A stretch of 64,000 bases of DNA, from NCBI RefSeq assembly GCF_000968135.1, contig NZ_FO538765.1:3360001-3424000 (forward strand), read 5' to 3'. Made by a program: the position numbers and the translations under genes. Below are positions 1-8,647 of the stretch, in pieces. The number at the start of each line of letters is the position of its first letter. Position 1 is the first letter of the stretch. The notes beneath the pieces were generated by a model that was not told where the DNA came from, made no database searches, and saw only the letters and a list, made by a program, of their open reading frames with translations. The stretch comes from Magnetospira sp. QH-2 (GTDB lineage: Bacteria > Pseudomonadota > Alphaproteobacteria > Rhodospirillales > Magnetospiraceae).

Positions 1-807
1 CAGGGGGATCTGACCGTCACCATCGATAAGCTTTTGGCAGTGCTCGACACGGTGGACCTTTCCCAGCGAATTGATTGGCTGAACCGTTGCGCGGCCAAGA
101 AAGCCGAATGGCTGGCATTCAAGAAGGATCGTTTCGAAACGCCACCCCTGGATGACCCGGCCTTTGGGCGTCCACTGCTCACCCAGCCCGCCGCCCTCAA
201 AATTGTCGCCGATTTCGCCAAGGCCCATGGAGCGGTGAAGTTCTTTGACGCGGGCGATGTGCAGGCGAACGGTTTCCAGATCGTCGAGGATGAGGCACCG
301 GGAGAAACCTATACCGAAACGGGCGCCTCCTATATGGGCTTCGCGGTCAGCGCCGTGACGGCGGGCGGCATTGCCGACAATCCGCAATATGGCATCGCCT
401 TTACCGGCGACGGTTCGTTCATGATGAACCCACAGGTGTTGATCGACGCGGTGGAACACGGCGCCAGGGGCATGGTGGTCATTTTCGACAATCGCCGCAT
501 GGCCGCCATTTCCGGATTGCAGATGGCCCAATACGGCGTGGACTACCGCACCAATGACTCGGTGGCGGTGGACTATGTGCAATTGGCCTCGGCGGTGACC
601 GGGGTCAAGGCCGTCGACGGTAGCGGCGATGGCGCCTCTTTGATGGCCGCCCTAGCCGACGCCAAATCCCATGACGGTCTCTCGGTGGTCCATGTCCCGG
701 TCTATGCGGGCAAGGATGAACGGGGCGGCATGGGCGCTTATGGATCGTGGAACGTTGGCAATTGGTGCGACGACGTTCAAAAACGCTGGCATAGCCAGGA
801 TATCTAA
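1..807 (+). CDS. TPP-dependent enzyme, C-terminal part (acetolactate synthase/IolD-like)
   Basis: The frame is open to base 1, so the gene begins upstream and only about the last 268 residues are visible. The thiamine-diphosphate signature is clear: GDGSFMMN about 136 codons after the first in-frame TTG (base 34), followed by IFDN about 30 residues later. This is the usual GDG-x(25-30)-N pattern of the C-terminal PP domain of the acetolactate synthase superfamily. The preceding GASYMGF stretch resembles trihydroxycyclohexanedione hydrolases (IolD type). It is the first visible gene of an operon with an aldehyde dehydrogenase, an IlvD/EDD dehydratase and a sugar isomerase, so C-C bond cleavage in polyol or sugar-acid breakdown is likely. 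The exact substrate cannot be told. Confidence 0.8.
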   Translation, partial: QGDLTVTIDKLLAVLDTVDLSQRIDWLNRCAAKKAEWLAFKKDRFETPPLDDPAFGRPLLTQPAALKIVADFAKAHGAVKFFDAGDVQANGFQIVEDEAPGETYTETGASYMGFAVSAVTAGGIADNPQYGIAFTGDGSFMMNPQVLIDAVEHGARGMVVIFDNRRMAAISGLQMAQYGVDYRTNDSVAVDYVQLASAVTGVKAVDGSGDGASLMAALADAKSHDGLSVVHVPVYAGKDERGGMGAYGSWNVGNWCDDVQKRWHSQDI

Positions 808-816
808 GGAAAAACC

Positions 817-2253
817 ATGTACGAACAATACGGACTGTATTTCGACGGCCATTGGCACGCGGCTTCCGACGGGGGCCTGAAAGAGGTTTATGACCCGGCC
901 ACGGAAGCGGTGCTGGGCACCATCCCGGCGGCCACCATCGGGGATCTGGACGCCACCCTTGCCTCGGCGGAAAAGGGCCTGAAGCTCTGGCGCGCCACCA
1001 ATCCCTGGGAACGGGGGGCGGTGATTCGCAAAGTCTCGACGCTGATCCGCGAGCGGGTCGAGGTCATCGCTGAAATCATGTCGGCGGAAACCGGTAAGCC
1101 GGTGGCCGAGGCCCAGGCGGAAACCAATGCCGCCGCCGATCAATTCGAATGGTATTCGGAAGAAACCAAGCGCATCTATGGTCAGACCATCGAGGGACGG
1201 ACCCCCGATGTGCGCATGACCGTGCGCTATCAGCCGGTGGGCGTGGTGGCGGCTTTTTCAGCCTGGAACTTCCCCGCCTTGCTGCCGGCGCGCAAGATCG
1301 CGGCGGCGCTGGGTGCGGGCTGTTCCATCATCGTCAAACCGGCGGGCGAGGCCCCTGGCTCCTGCATGGCGCTGATTCAGGCCTGCCACGATGCGGGCGT
1401 TCCGGCGGGCGTGGTCAATTTCGTCACTGGCGAGTCCTCGCTGATTTCCCCCTACCTGATCAAGGCCGAGGCGGTACGCAAGGTCTCGCTGACCGGGTCG
1501 GTGCCGGTGGGCCAGCAGATCCTGCACATGGCCGCCGACGGGGTAAAAAAAGTGACCATGGAGCTGGGCGGTCATGGCCCGGTGTTGGTCTTCGACGACG
1601 CCGACGCCGAAGCGGCGGCCCGTACCTGTGCCGCCACCAAGTTCCGCAATTGCGGCCAGGTCTGTATCTCGCCGTCGCGGTTCTATGTGCATGAATCGGT
1701 CTATGACACCTTTGCCAAGGCCTTCGCCGAGGTGGCCAAGGGACTGGTGGTGGGACGCGGCCTGGATGCCGGGGTACAGATGGGCCCCATGGCCAATGCC
1801 CGCGGCCTGGCCACGGCCAAGGAGATGATCGCCGATGCCACCGGGCGGGGCGCCGACCTGCTGGCGGGCGGCGGCACACCCGAGGGCATGGCCAAGGGCT
1901 ATTTCCTGGAACCGACGGTTTTGGGCCGGGTGGGCGACGACGCTAAGATTATGATCGAGGAGCCCTTTGCTCCGGTGGCGCCGATCACCACCTTCACCAA
2001 CCTCGACGAGGTTCTGGAACGGGCCAATTCCCTGCCCTTCGGCCTGGCAGGCTATGTGTTCACCTCCTCCCTGCGCACCGCCCATATTGCTTCGGAAGCT
2101 TTGGAATGCGGCATGGTCGGGGTCAACGAGATGTTGCTGGCCTGCGCCGAGGCGCCGTTCGGCGGCATCAAGGAAAGCGGCATGGGCCGCGAGGGTGGCT
2201 CCCTCGGCATCATGGATTATCTGGAACCCAAATATATCAAGATGAAGCTTTAA
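817..2253 (+). CDS. NAD(P)-dependent aldehyde dehydrogenase (succinate-semialdehyde dehydrogenase-like)
   Basis: At 478 residues it has the usual length of the ALDH superfamily. Catalytic residues are visible: general base Glu249 in MELGG and nucleophile Cys283 in NCGQVC, 34 residues apart as in classical ALDHs. The SAWNFPALLPARK and KPAGEAP stretches form the cofactor and oxyanion environment. It oxidises an aldehyde to the acid with NAD(P)+ in the cytoplasm. The start is supported by an AAGGAAAAACC ribosome site, 9 bp after the TPP enzyme, and the dehydratase follows after 4 bp, so one operon is likely. The sequence most resembles the succinate- and glycolaldehyde-type dehydrogenases; the substrate is inferred only from context. 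Confidence 0.9.
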   Translation: MYEQYGLYFDGHWHAASDGGLKEVYDPATEAVLGTIPAATIGDLDATLASAEKGLKLWRATNPWERGAVIRKVSTLIRERVEVIAEIMSAETGKPVAEAQAETNAAADQFEWYSEETKRIYGQTIEGRTPDVRMTVRYQPVGVVAAFSAWNFPALLPARKIAAALGAGCSIIVKPAGEAPGSCMALIQACHDAGVPAGVVNFVTGESSLISPYLIKAEAVRKVSLTGSVPVGQQILHMAADGVKKVTMELGGHGPVLVFDDADAEAAARTCAATKFRNCGQVCISPSRFYVHESVYDTFAKAFAEVAKGLVVGRGLDAGVQMGPMANARGLATAKEMIADATGRGADLLAGGGTPEGMAKGYFLEPTVLGRVGDDAKIMIEEPFAPVAPITTFTNLDEVLERANSLPFGLAGYVFTSSLRTAHIASEALECGMVGVNEMLLACAEAPFGGIKESGMGREGGSLGIMDYLEPKYIKMKL

Positions 2254-2257
2254 TGGT

Positions 2258-3970
2258 ATGAGTGATCAAGAAAAACCGAAGGGTCTGGCCCAGGGCCTGA
2301 CCAACTACGGCGATGCCGGTTTCGCGGTCTATCTGCGTCGGTCGTTCGCCAAGTCCATGGGCTTTTCCGGCGAAATGCTGGCCCGGCCCATTGTCGGCAT
2401 CGCCTATACCCCCAGCGGCTTCAACAACTGCCATCGGCATTTCCCGGAAATGCTCGAAGCAGTGAAGCGTGGCGTCATCGCGGCGGGGGGCCTGCCTCTG
2501 GAATTCCCCACCGTGTCCTTGGGCGAGGTCTTCCTCAATCCCACCAGCCTGTTTTATCGCAACCTCATGTCCATGGACACTGAAGAGATGATCCGCGCCC
2601 AACCCATTGATTCGGTGGTGCTGATGGGCGGTTGCGACAAGACCGTTCCGGCCCAGCTCATGGGCGCCGCCAGTGCCGGGAAACCGGCCATTCAACTGGT
2701 CGCCGGGCCGATGATGACCAGCCGCTACGGCGAAGAGCGCCTGGGCGCCTGCACCGACTGCCGCCGCTTTTGGGGCAAGTACCGCGCGGGAGAGGTTTCC
2801 GACGAGGAAATCCAGACCATCGAGGGCGGGCTGGCGACCACGGCAGGCACCTGCGCGGTGATGGGCACCGCCTCGACCATGGCCTGTCTGGCCGAGGCCC
2901 TGGGCATGATGTTGCCGGGCACCGCCGCCATTCCGGCGGTCCATGCGGATCGCTTGCGCGCTTCGGAAGCCACCGGCAAGCGGGCGGTGGAACTGATCGG
3001 CTCCGACCTAACCCCCGACAAGATCATTACCGAACAATCGGTGGAAAACGCCTTGCGGGTGCTGCTGGCCATCGGCGGCTCCACCAATGCCATTGTCCAT
3101 CTCATCGCCGTCATCGGTCGCCTGGGGATCAAGATTTCCCTGGACCGCATGAACGAACTGTCCGACGACACCCCGGTGTTGGTTAACCTCAAGCCCACCG
3201 GCGAGGCCTATATGGAAGATTTCTTCGCCGCCGGGGGTATGTCGGCGGTGCTGCGGGAACTGAAACCGAAGCTGCATCTGGACTGCCTGACCATCACCGG
3301 CGAAACTCTCGGCGAACGCATGGCGGCGGAAACGGACGCCTATGTGGATCGTCGGGTCATCGCCGCCTCGGAGACGACCGTCGAACCGGTGGGAGGATTG
3401 GTGGCGCTGTTTGGGACCCTGGCGCCACGCGGGGCGATCCTCAAACGCTCCGCCGCAGACCAGAACCTGTTTGAAAAAGAAGGCCGAGCGGTGGTGTTCT
3501 CGTCCCTGGACGATCTGGCCGCGCGGATCGACGATCCGGATCTGGACGTCACCGCCGATGACTTTCTGGTGTTGCAAAACGCCGGACCGAAGAGTCCCTC
3601 GGGCATGCCGGAATCGGGCTACCTGCCCATTCCGTCCAAGCTAGCCCGGGCCGGGGTTAAGGACATGGTGCGCATTTCCGACGCCCGCATGAGCGGCACG
3701 GCGTTTGGAACCATCGTACTGCATGTGGCCCCCGATGCCGCATCCGGCGGCCCTTTGGCGCTGGTCCAAGACGGCGACCGCATCCGGCTCAGCGTCGAAA
3801 ACAGACGCATTGATCTGCTGGTGGACGAGGCGGAACTGGAAAAGCGTCGGGCGGCCCTGGAGGCCCAGCCCAAGACGCCGCCACCCAAACGTGGCTACCA
3901 GAAACTCTACTACGACACGGTTTTGCAGGCCGATGAAGGCTGCGATTTCGACTTTCTCCAAGACACGTGA
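2258..3970 (+). CDS. IlvD/EDD family dehydratase (probable sugar-acid dehydratase)
   Basis: The 570-residue protein belongs to the dihydroxy-acid/6-phosphogluconate dehydratase family. The three expected [2Fe-2S] ligands are visible: Cys58 (FNNCH), Cys126 (GGCDKTVPA) and Cys199 (AGTCAVMGTAST). The family removes water from a 2,3-dihydroxy acid to give a 2-keto acid. The length, and an operon shared with an aldehyde dehydrogenase, a TPP lyase-like enzyme and a TIM-barrel isomerase but no branched-chain genes, favour a sugar acid (arabonate, xylonate or gluconate type) over valine/isoleucine synthesis. The start follows the ALDH stop by 4 bp with a weak ribosome site, consistent with translational coupling. 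Confidence 0.88.
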   Translation: MSDQEKPKGLAQGLTNYGDAGFAVYLRRSFAKSMGFSGEMLARPIVGIAYTPSGFNNCHRHFPEMLEAVKRGVIAAGGLPLEFPTVSLGEVFLNPTSLFYRNLMSMDTEEMIRAQPIDSVVLMGGCDKTVPAQLMGAASAGKPAIQLVAGPMMTSRYGEERLGACTDCRRFWGKYRAGEVSDEEIQTIEGGLATTAGTCAVMGTASTMACLAEALGMMLPGTAAIPAVHADRLRASEATGKRAVELIGSDLTPDKIITEQSVENALRVLLAIGGSTNAIVHLIAVIGRLGIKISLDRMNELSDDTPVLVNLKPTGEAYMEDFFAAGGMSAVLRELKPKLHLDCLTITGETLGERMAAETDAYVDRRVIAASETTVEPVGGLVALFGTLAPRGAILKRSAADQNLFEKEGRAVVFSSLDDLAARIDDPDLDVTADDFLVLQNAGPKSPSGMPESGYLPIPSKLARAGVKDMVRISDARMSGTAFGTIVLHVAPDAASGGPLALVQDGDRIRLSVENRRIDLLVDEAELEKRRAALEAQPKTPPPKRGYQKLYYDTVLQADEGCDFDFLQDT

Positions 3971-3980
3971 GGAGCTCCCC

Positions 3981-4892
3981 ATGAAGGACAATCTGTACAG
4001 CTACATCAAACCGGGCCTGGTGCATTTCAAGGCCTATCCGCAGGTGATGCAGGGCCGCGACTACGTGGCCACCCTGGAAAAGATCTGCGAGGACGATTTC
4101 TGGACGGTGGTTGAGGTGGGGCCGGTCAAGGACGTGCGCGAACGGGACCGGGCGCGCAAAATGCTCGAAGTCACCGGCATGACCATCTGCTATGCCACCC
4201 AGCCCACCGTGTTGCCGCAGAAGCTCAACGCCCACCATTTCGATCCGGCCGAACGGGCCCGGGTATGGAAGATCATCAAGGGCTGCGTGGACGAGGCCTA
4301 TCAATTGGGCGCCACCAACCTCCGCGTCATGTCGGGCAAGGACCCGGGCGACGAGAAGCGCGGCGAGGCCAAGAAGATCTTCGAGGATTTCCTGCATGAG
4401 ATCTGTGACTACACCAAGTCTCAGGGCGATATGTTCGTCACCTTGAAGGTGTTCGACCGGGATATCGACAAGGCGGCGCTGATCGGCAGCTTCTCCGATA
4501 CCCGCGACGTGGCCAAGCCGGTGTTCGAGGCCCACGATAATTTCGGTGTGCTGGCTGACCTGTCCCACTTCCCGCTGTTGCGCGAGGACCCGGAAACGGC
4601 GCTGAATATGGTCAAGGATTTCAAGATGCAGTTCCATATGGGCAACTGCGTCATTGAGGACGGGCATTACCTGTATGGTGATCTGCAACCCCGCTTTGGC
4701 GTGCCCGGCGGCTCCATCGACATGCCGGAAGTGCGCGACTTCTTCGCCTTGCTGCTCAAGATGGGGCTGTTGAAGGCCGGAGACCCGACCATTGTCAGCG
4801 CCGAAGTGCGGCCCTTGCTGGCCGAGGAAAGCTCGGCTCTGGTCATCGCCAATGCCAAGCGGGTGATCCGCGAGGCCTGGGCCACGGCCTGA
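3981..4892 (+). CDS. Sugar phosphate isomerase/epimerase-like protein (xylose isomerase-like TIM barrel)
   Basis: The 303-residue protein has TIM-barrel features of the AP-endonuclease-2 / xylose-isomerase-like family: VVEVGPV, LRVMSGKDPGDE, VLADLSHFPLL and FHMGNCV along successive strands, with acidic and His residues that could bind a divalent metal. Members isomerise, epimerise or dehydrate sugars and inosose derivatives. The reading frame is open further upstream inside the dehydratase gene, but the ATG at 3981 follows a GAGGAGCTCCCC ribosome site 10 bp after the dehydratase stop and is the credible start. It is the last gene of the catabolic operon. The specific reaction is unknown. Confidence 0.8.
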   Translation: MKDNLYSYIKPGLVHFKAYPQVMQGRDYVATLEKICEDDFWTVVEVGPVKDVRERDRARKMLEVTGMTICYATQPTVLPQKLNAHHFDPAERARVWKIIKGCVDEAYQLGATNLRVMSGKDPGDEKRGEAKKIFEDFLHEICDYTKSQGDMFVTLKVFDRDIDKAALIGSFSDTRDVAKPVFEAHDNFGVLADLSHFPLLREDPETALNMVKDFKMQFHMGNCVIEDGHYLYGDLQPRFGVPGGSIDMPEVRDFFALLLKMGLLKAGDPTIVSAEVRPLLAEESSALVIANAKRVIREAWATA

Positions 4893-4899
4893 TCAGGTT

Positions 4900-4935
4900 G
4901 GGGTCTTGGGGGCTGAACGCGGTCTCCCAGGACCC
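4900..4935. terminator. Inverted repeat between convergent genes
   Basis: GGGGTC at 4900-4905 pairs with GACCCC at 4930-4935, and the arms can be extended by TGGG/CCCA. It lies between the convergent ends of the catabolic operon and the deacetylase gene. No T-tract follows on either side, so a bidirectional terminator is only a suggestion. Confidence 0.35.
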
Positions 4936-4940
4936 CATTC

Positions 4941-5921
4941 TCACAGGCGAGATTCCCCCGCGACAAAGTACGCCCGATAGTCACTGGCCGTTCTCGGAAC
5001 GACGCCGCCCAGCGCCGTTACATAGGAAAGGTACTGGTCGATCTTGTCGATGAACTCTTCCACATCTTCGTGGGTCTTCACATAAGGTGTTCCATTGCGC
5101 ATGACGCTTGGAGAGTGAAAGCCGAGCAAAAGGGTTTCCTCTCCTTGCTTGATTACGGCATCGGTCAACTTGATCATGTCTTTGAGTGAATACCCTTCCG
5201 GGCTGAGCTGGAGGGTTTCAAACAATCCCGCATGGCTCAAAATCCCTTCGGCCCGGAGCTGTTTGACCAGTTTCGGGGCCATCAAAGGAGAAAGCCATGG
5301 GCCAAGAAAGCGCAACGGCCCAAGATAAGCCCCTGTACCGGGAATACGGAGCAGCCCATTGCCGGGGCTGTTCCAATGGGCTTTCAGACTGACCCGACGA
5401 TAGTCCGGTCCCCCGTCCATCGCATAGTAGCCCGTTGCTTTGATGCTCATATCGACTTGGTACCCCAATTCTTCGAGGATCGCCCCGGTATTGGGTCCAA
5501 AGCTGTACCGCCCCCCGAGAAAAGACAGAGGTTGAATGCCGATCTTTTCCTTGATCGCTTCGGTGCAGGTCTTGATTTTTGCATATTCCAGATCGCGGGG
5601 ATGATTGCCGTGGTAGCTCTCCGATGGATCATACGCAGGATCGATCGGCGGTGTGACCCAAGGATGGATATGGCAGCCAATCTCGACCCCCGATTGGGCA
5701 ACGAAATCTCTGAAAACAGCGGCGCTTTCTTCGTTGGAGACAATCGGATACCCGAGCATCCAAGTCGCTTTCACGCCGTGACGGTCAAAAACGTCTTGGA
5801 CTCTTCGAAGCCCGGGCACATGGGTAACCCCCGCGTTTTCAGACGAGAACGGCTTATTCCAATCGAACTCTTCTTCCGTATGGACAACAACTAACAGGCT
5901 GATGTCTCTCTTATTATTCAT
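4941..5921 (-). CDS. Polysaccharide deacetylase-like protein (WalW-type)
   Basis: About 326 residues. The NodB-type fold is suggested by VVHTEEEFDW at the start (the acidic metal/base position), GVKATWMLG, EIGCHIHPW (paired metal-binding His) and LLLGFHSPS near the end. Such enzymes hydrolyse N- or O-acetyl groups of surface glycans; this one lacks an obvious signal peptide, as in the cytoplasmic WalW-like group used in capsule or LPS loci. The frame allows an ATG 10 codons upstream (5951), but the ATG at 5921 has an AAGGAATTGGTTT ribosome site and is preferred. A glycosyltransferase lies further along the same strand upstream, hinting at cell-surface sugar work. Confidence 0.75.
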   Translation of the reverse strand: MNNKRDISLLVVVHTEEEFDWNKPFSSENAGVTHVPGLRRVQDVFDRHGVKATWMLGYPIVSNEESAAVFRDFVAQSGVEIGCHIHPWVTPPIDPAYDPSESYHGNHPRDLEYAKIKTCTEAIKEKIGIQPLSFLGGRYSFGPNTGAILEELGYQVDMSIKATGYYAMDGGPDYRRVSLKAHWNSPGNGLLRIPGTGAYLGPLRFLGPWLSPLMAPKLVKQLRAEGILSHAGLFETLQLSPEGYSLKDMIKLTDAVIKQGEETLLLGFHSPSVMRNGTPYVKTHEDVEEFIDKIDQYLSYVTALGGVVPRTASDYRAYFVAGESRL

Positions 5922-6568
5922 AAACCAATTCCTTGGTATCGGGGCGTCCATGCCTCAGCCATTTCTCGCCAGCGGATCAACATGGCTCATCCGTTGACGG
6001 ACTCCTAGCTTAGGATTTGGTGATCCGGGTCGCGTGCCACAAATCGGAATTGAAAAGGGACGGAATCTATATACCGAGCCTTCACCATAGCAGGCAGAGA
6101 GTCGCTGAACTCTCCCGAAAAACTAGTGGCTCATCCAGGAAGGGTCAATGTGATTCCTTGCCGGTTCCAGCACACCGCTCAGGCAGAATCGAGGGACCAA
6201 GCGCTTGGCCATCATCCCCGGGACGGGGGAATAGACCTGCTTTCGTGCCGTTAAGCCATTTTTGGCAACGGAGAGGCCCGCAAACAAAGCGCCCGGGAAC
6301 AGCTTCTGGCCTCCCGCCGCCGGAGAAGCAATCCGGAACGGAGCATCCGACCACTCCCGCGTCACCACCCTCAGGCAATCCCCCAGGCAATCGCCGAGGA
6401 ACGGGTTGCGTCTTGGGCCGGACCTGCCCCAGAGACGAAAACGGCGACCCGAAGGCCGCCGCTGACAATAGATTGGCAGTCTGTCACATCAATAGACGAC
6501 GAGCGCGTGTCTGGCAGGTCCGTTTGGATCCACCAGACGCGACGTATTTAGAGGCCTTCGTATTCGCC
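5922..6568. other. Gene-poor interval, possible decayed coding sequence
   Basis: About 650 bases with no convincing gene. Several short overlapping frames are open on both strands around 6120-6470, but none has a ribosome site, family motif or codon pattern like its neighbours. Sequence near 6001-6015 contains TCCTA-GCT-TAGGA, a small inverted repeat that could belong to the promoter of the deacetylase gene, which reads leftward from here. A pseudogene remnant or unrecognised dispersed repeat is possible. Confidence 0.4.
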
Positions 6569-7408
6569 CTACCCCAACGCCTGCTTGATCGCCACATAGG
6601 CCTGCCCGATGGTCTTGTCACGCATGACCAGGCGCAGGTGGTGGCGCGACAGGGGCCGGTCGTTGGTGAAGTGCATGAACCAGCTATCGGCCCAGGCGGT
6701 ATTGACGCACAGGGTCACCAAGCGGATATCGCCGCGGAACTCGTCCAGCAGCAAAAACGAATAGCGTTCGAAGATGTGATAGATCCAGGGCCAGTTGAAC
6801 CGCTTGTCCAACGCCGTCACGGGGTGCGCGCCGTACAGATGATTGGAAAGCGGCAGCTCTTCCTTGGCCGAATTCGGGTTTTCCTCATAGGTGTCATACA
6901 CATGGCGCAGCACAGCGGCATGGCGCGCGGGAGTGAGTACCATCACCCCGGTATTGGCCCAATCACTCACACTCTCATCGAGACCGGCGGCGCGATAGGT
7001 CTCGGCCACCATATCATCCAGGGACGTCACCCGTCCTACGGAGCGCTTGATATGAACCGTCAGATCATGGGCGCGGGACGACACCAACCCCACATGGTCG
7101 GCGGGTACCCGCGAGACCACACAGGGCGCCAAGTGGTGATTGATGAGAATATCCGTATCCAGCCAGACAACCCGGTCGTACCGAGCCACCTCGGGGTGCT
7201 CAAGGATCAGCAGTTTCTGCCAATTGGGGGTGCGCTCGGTTCCCCGGGGCGACGGGTCCAGATAGTCGCGGATGGGGATGATGTCATAGCCGTAGCGGGC
7301 GCCATAGTCCTGCCATGACGGCCGAACATTTTCGTCCCAGAACTTGAAATAGTCGTCGTCGCCGATGATGACCGTGACCAGAGCTTTGTCGTTTCGAGGC
7401 GTGCTCAT
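6569..7408 (-). CDS. Nucleotide-diphospho-sugar glycosyltransferase (GT8/GT34-like)
   Basis: The 279-residue soluble protein has a Rossmann-like beginning (LVTVIIGDD) and a DxD metal/nucleotide-sugar motif in RVVWLDTDILI near residue 84. SDWANTGVMVL and HLYGAHPVTALDKRFNW follow, typical of the acceptor half in retaining galactosyl/mannosyl transferases. It probably transfers a hexose to a surface glycan. There is no membrane segment. It lies 23 bp downstream of ptsN on the same strand and may be read through from that operon. Donor and acceptor are not predictable. Confidence 0.7.
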   Translation of the reverse strand: MSTPRNDKALVTVIIGDDDYFKFWDENVRPSWQDYGARYGYDIIPIRDYLDPSPRGTERTPNWQKLLILEHPEVARYDRVVWLDTDILINHHLAPCVVSRVPADHVGLVSSRAHDLTVHIKRSVGRVTSLDDMVAETYRAAGLDESVSDWANTGVMVLTPARHAAVLRHVYDTYEENPNSAKEELPLSNHLYGAHPVTALDKRFNWPWIYHIFERYSFLLLDEFRGDIRLVTLCVNTAWADSWFMHFTNDRPLSRHHLRLVMRDKTIGQAYVAIKQALG

Positions 7409-7431
7409 GGTCGGCGTATCCCGGATTCCGG

Positions 7432-7896
7432 TCAGGCGGCGCGGCTGGTGGCGGCCTCGGTCAGCAAAGCATAGAGGGCTTCGGCACGGTTCGTGCCACG
7501 CAGCTTCTCGCAGACCCCGGCATCGCGCAGAAGGCGGGACACCCGGGCCAGGGCCTTGAGATGATCCGCACCGGCGGATTCAGGCGCCAACAGCAAGAAC
7601 ACCAGATCCACGGGATGCTCGTCGATGGATTCGAAATCGATGGGGTTTTCCAGCCGCGCGAAGACTCCGTACAGGCGCTCCAGGCTGGGCAGTTTGCCAT
7701 GCGGAATGGCGATGCCATTGCCAACCCCGGTGGTGCCCAGACGCTCGCGCTCCAACAGCACGTCGAACACCGCCCGTTCGTGCAGGCCGGTAATGTCGGC
7801 AGCCCGCTTGGCCAGTTCCTGCAGCGCCTGCTTCTTACTGGTCGCCTTAAGATCGGCGATAACGCTCTCGGGACTCAGGATGTCCACGATTTCCAT
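7432..7896 (-). CDS. ptsN: PTS IIA-like nitrogen regulatory protein PtsN (EIIA-Ntr)
   Basis: The 154-residue protein matches EIIA-Ntr in length and motifs. The phosphorylatable His66 sits in GIAIPHGKLP, preceded by LLERERLGTTGVGNG and followed by DLVFLLLAP. It accepts phosphate from NPr (phosphoenolpyruvate:EI-Ntr chain) and regulates potassium transport, sensor kinases and carbon/nitrogen balance. It sits 14 bp downstream of hpf and is part of the conserved rpoN-hpf-ptsN group, which makes the assignment firm. Confidence 0.95.
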   Translation of the reverse strand: MEIVDILSPESVIADLKATSKKQALQELAKRAADITGLHERAVFDVLLERERLGTTGVGNGIAIPHGKLPSLERLYGVFARLENPIDFESIDEHPVDLVFLLLAPESAGADHLKALARVSRLLRDAGVCEKLRGTNRAEALYALLTEAATSRAA

Positions 7897-7910
7897 GGCC
7901 GTAATCCCCT

Positions 7911-8489
7911 TCAGCTCTCAGACCCTTCCGGGTCAATCCAACCGATATTGCCGTCCGGACGCCGATAGACCACGTTCAACCGTCCATGGGCGCGATTATG
8001 GAACAGCATCACACATTGATCGGCCAGATCCATGCGCATCACAGCCTGACTGACGGTCAGGTTGTCCACTTGGGTCGGCAGCTCGGCGATGATCACGGGC
8101 GCCTCGTCGCCGACCGGTTCGTCGACTCCGCTATCGTCCTCCGGCGCCAGCACGTATTGCTGGGCGGTGATCTTGGCTTCCGTCGCTTGATCTTTGTGAT
8201 AATCCTTGATGCGGCGCTTGTAGCGGCGCAGCTGCTTATCGATGCGCTCCAAGGCGCCATCAAAAGCGCCATAGGCCTCATTGCCTTTGTTGACTCCTTG
8301 GACCACGAGGCCACGGCCCGCATGAACCTGTATGTCGGAGCGGAACTGATGCGCTTCCTTGGAGAACACGACCGTGGCATCAATGGCCCGGTCGAAATAC
8401 TTTGCGACAACGGCGGAAAGGGTGTCGTCCACATGAACACCGAGGGCTTCCCCCACGTCCATGTTTTTGCCTTTAACGGTTATATCCAT
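7911..8489 (-). CDS. hpf: Ribosome hibernation-promoting factor, long form (HPF/RaiA)
   Basis: The 192 residues comprise an N-terminal S30AE/YfiA ribosome-binding domain (about 1-100, with basic KQLRRYKRRIKDYHKD at its end), an acidic linker around 118-130, and a C-terminal dimerisation domain (VDNLTVSQAVMRMDLADQ through GWIDP) found only in long HPFs. Long HPF alone drives formation of 100S ribosome dimers in stationary phase. The position between rpoN and ptsN is conserved in proteobacteria, where it has been called the sigma-54 modulation protein. Confidence 0.95.
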   Translation of the reverse strand: MDITVKGKNMDVGEALGVHVDDTLSAVVAKYFDRAIDATVVFSKEAHQFRSDIQVHAGRGLVVQGVNKGNEAYGAFDGALERIDKQLRRYKRRIKDYHKDQATEAKITAQQYVLAPEDDSGVDEPVGDEAPVIIAELPTQVDNLTVSQAVMRMDLADQCVMLFHNRAHGRLNVVYRRPDGNIGWIDPEGSES

Positions 8490-8647
8490 GCCTTGGAACT
8501 ATTTCCTGTTGTTCCCGGGTCACTTACGCCGAAATCCACGTGACCGGCGCTCCGCCGGGGCGGTGGTTCGGGAGAAGGTGCGGGACATTAGAGTCAGGAT
8601 CGGGGCAAGTCAAGAGCGGCTGCCGGGTCCGATCCCATAATATCCGC

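Noticed and set aside
6017-7318. 433-codon plus-strand frame over the glycosyltransferase
   Set aside because: It is opposite a gene with a clear DxD glycosyltransferase pattern. No start signal or family motif on the plus strand.
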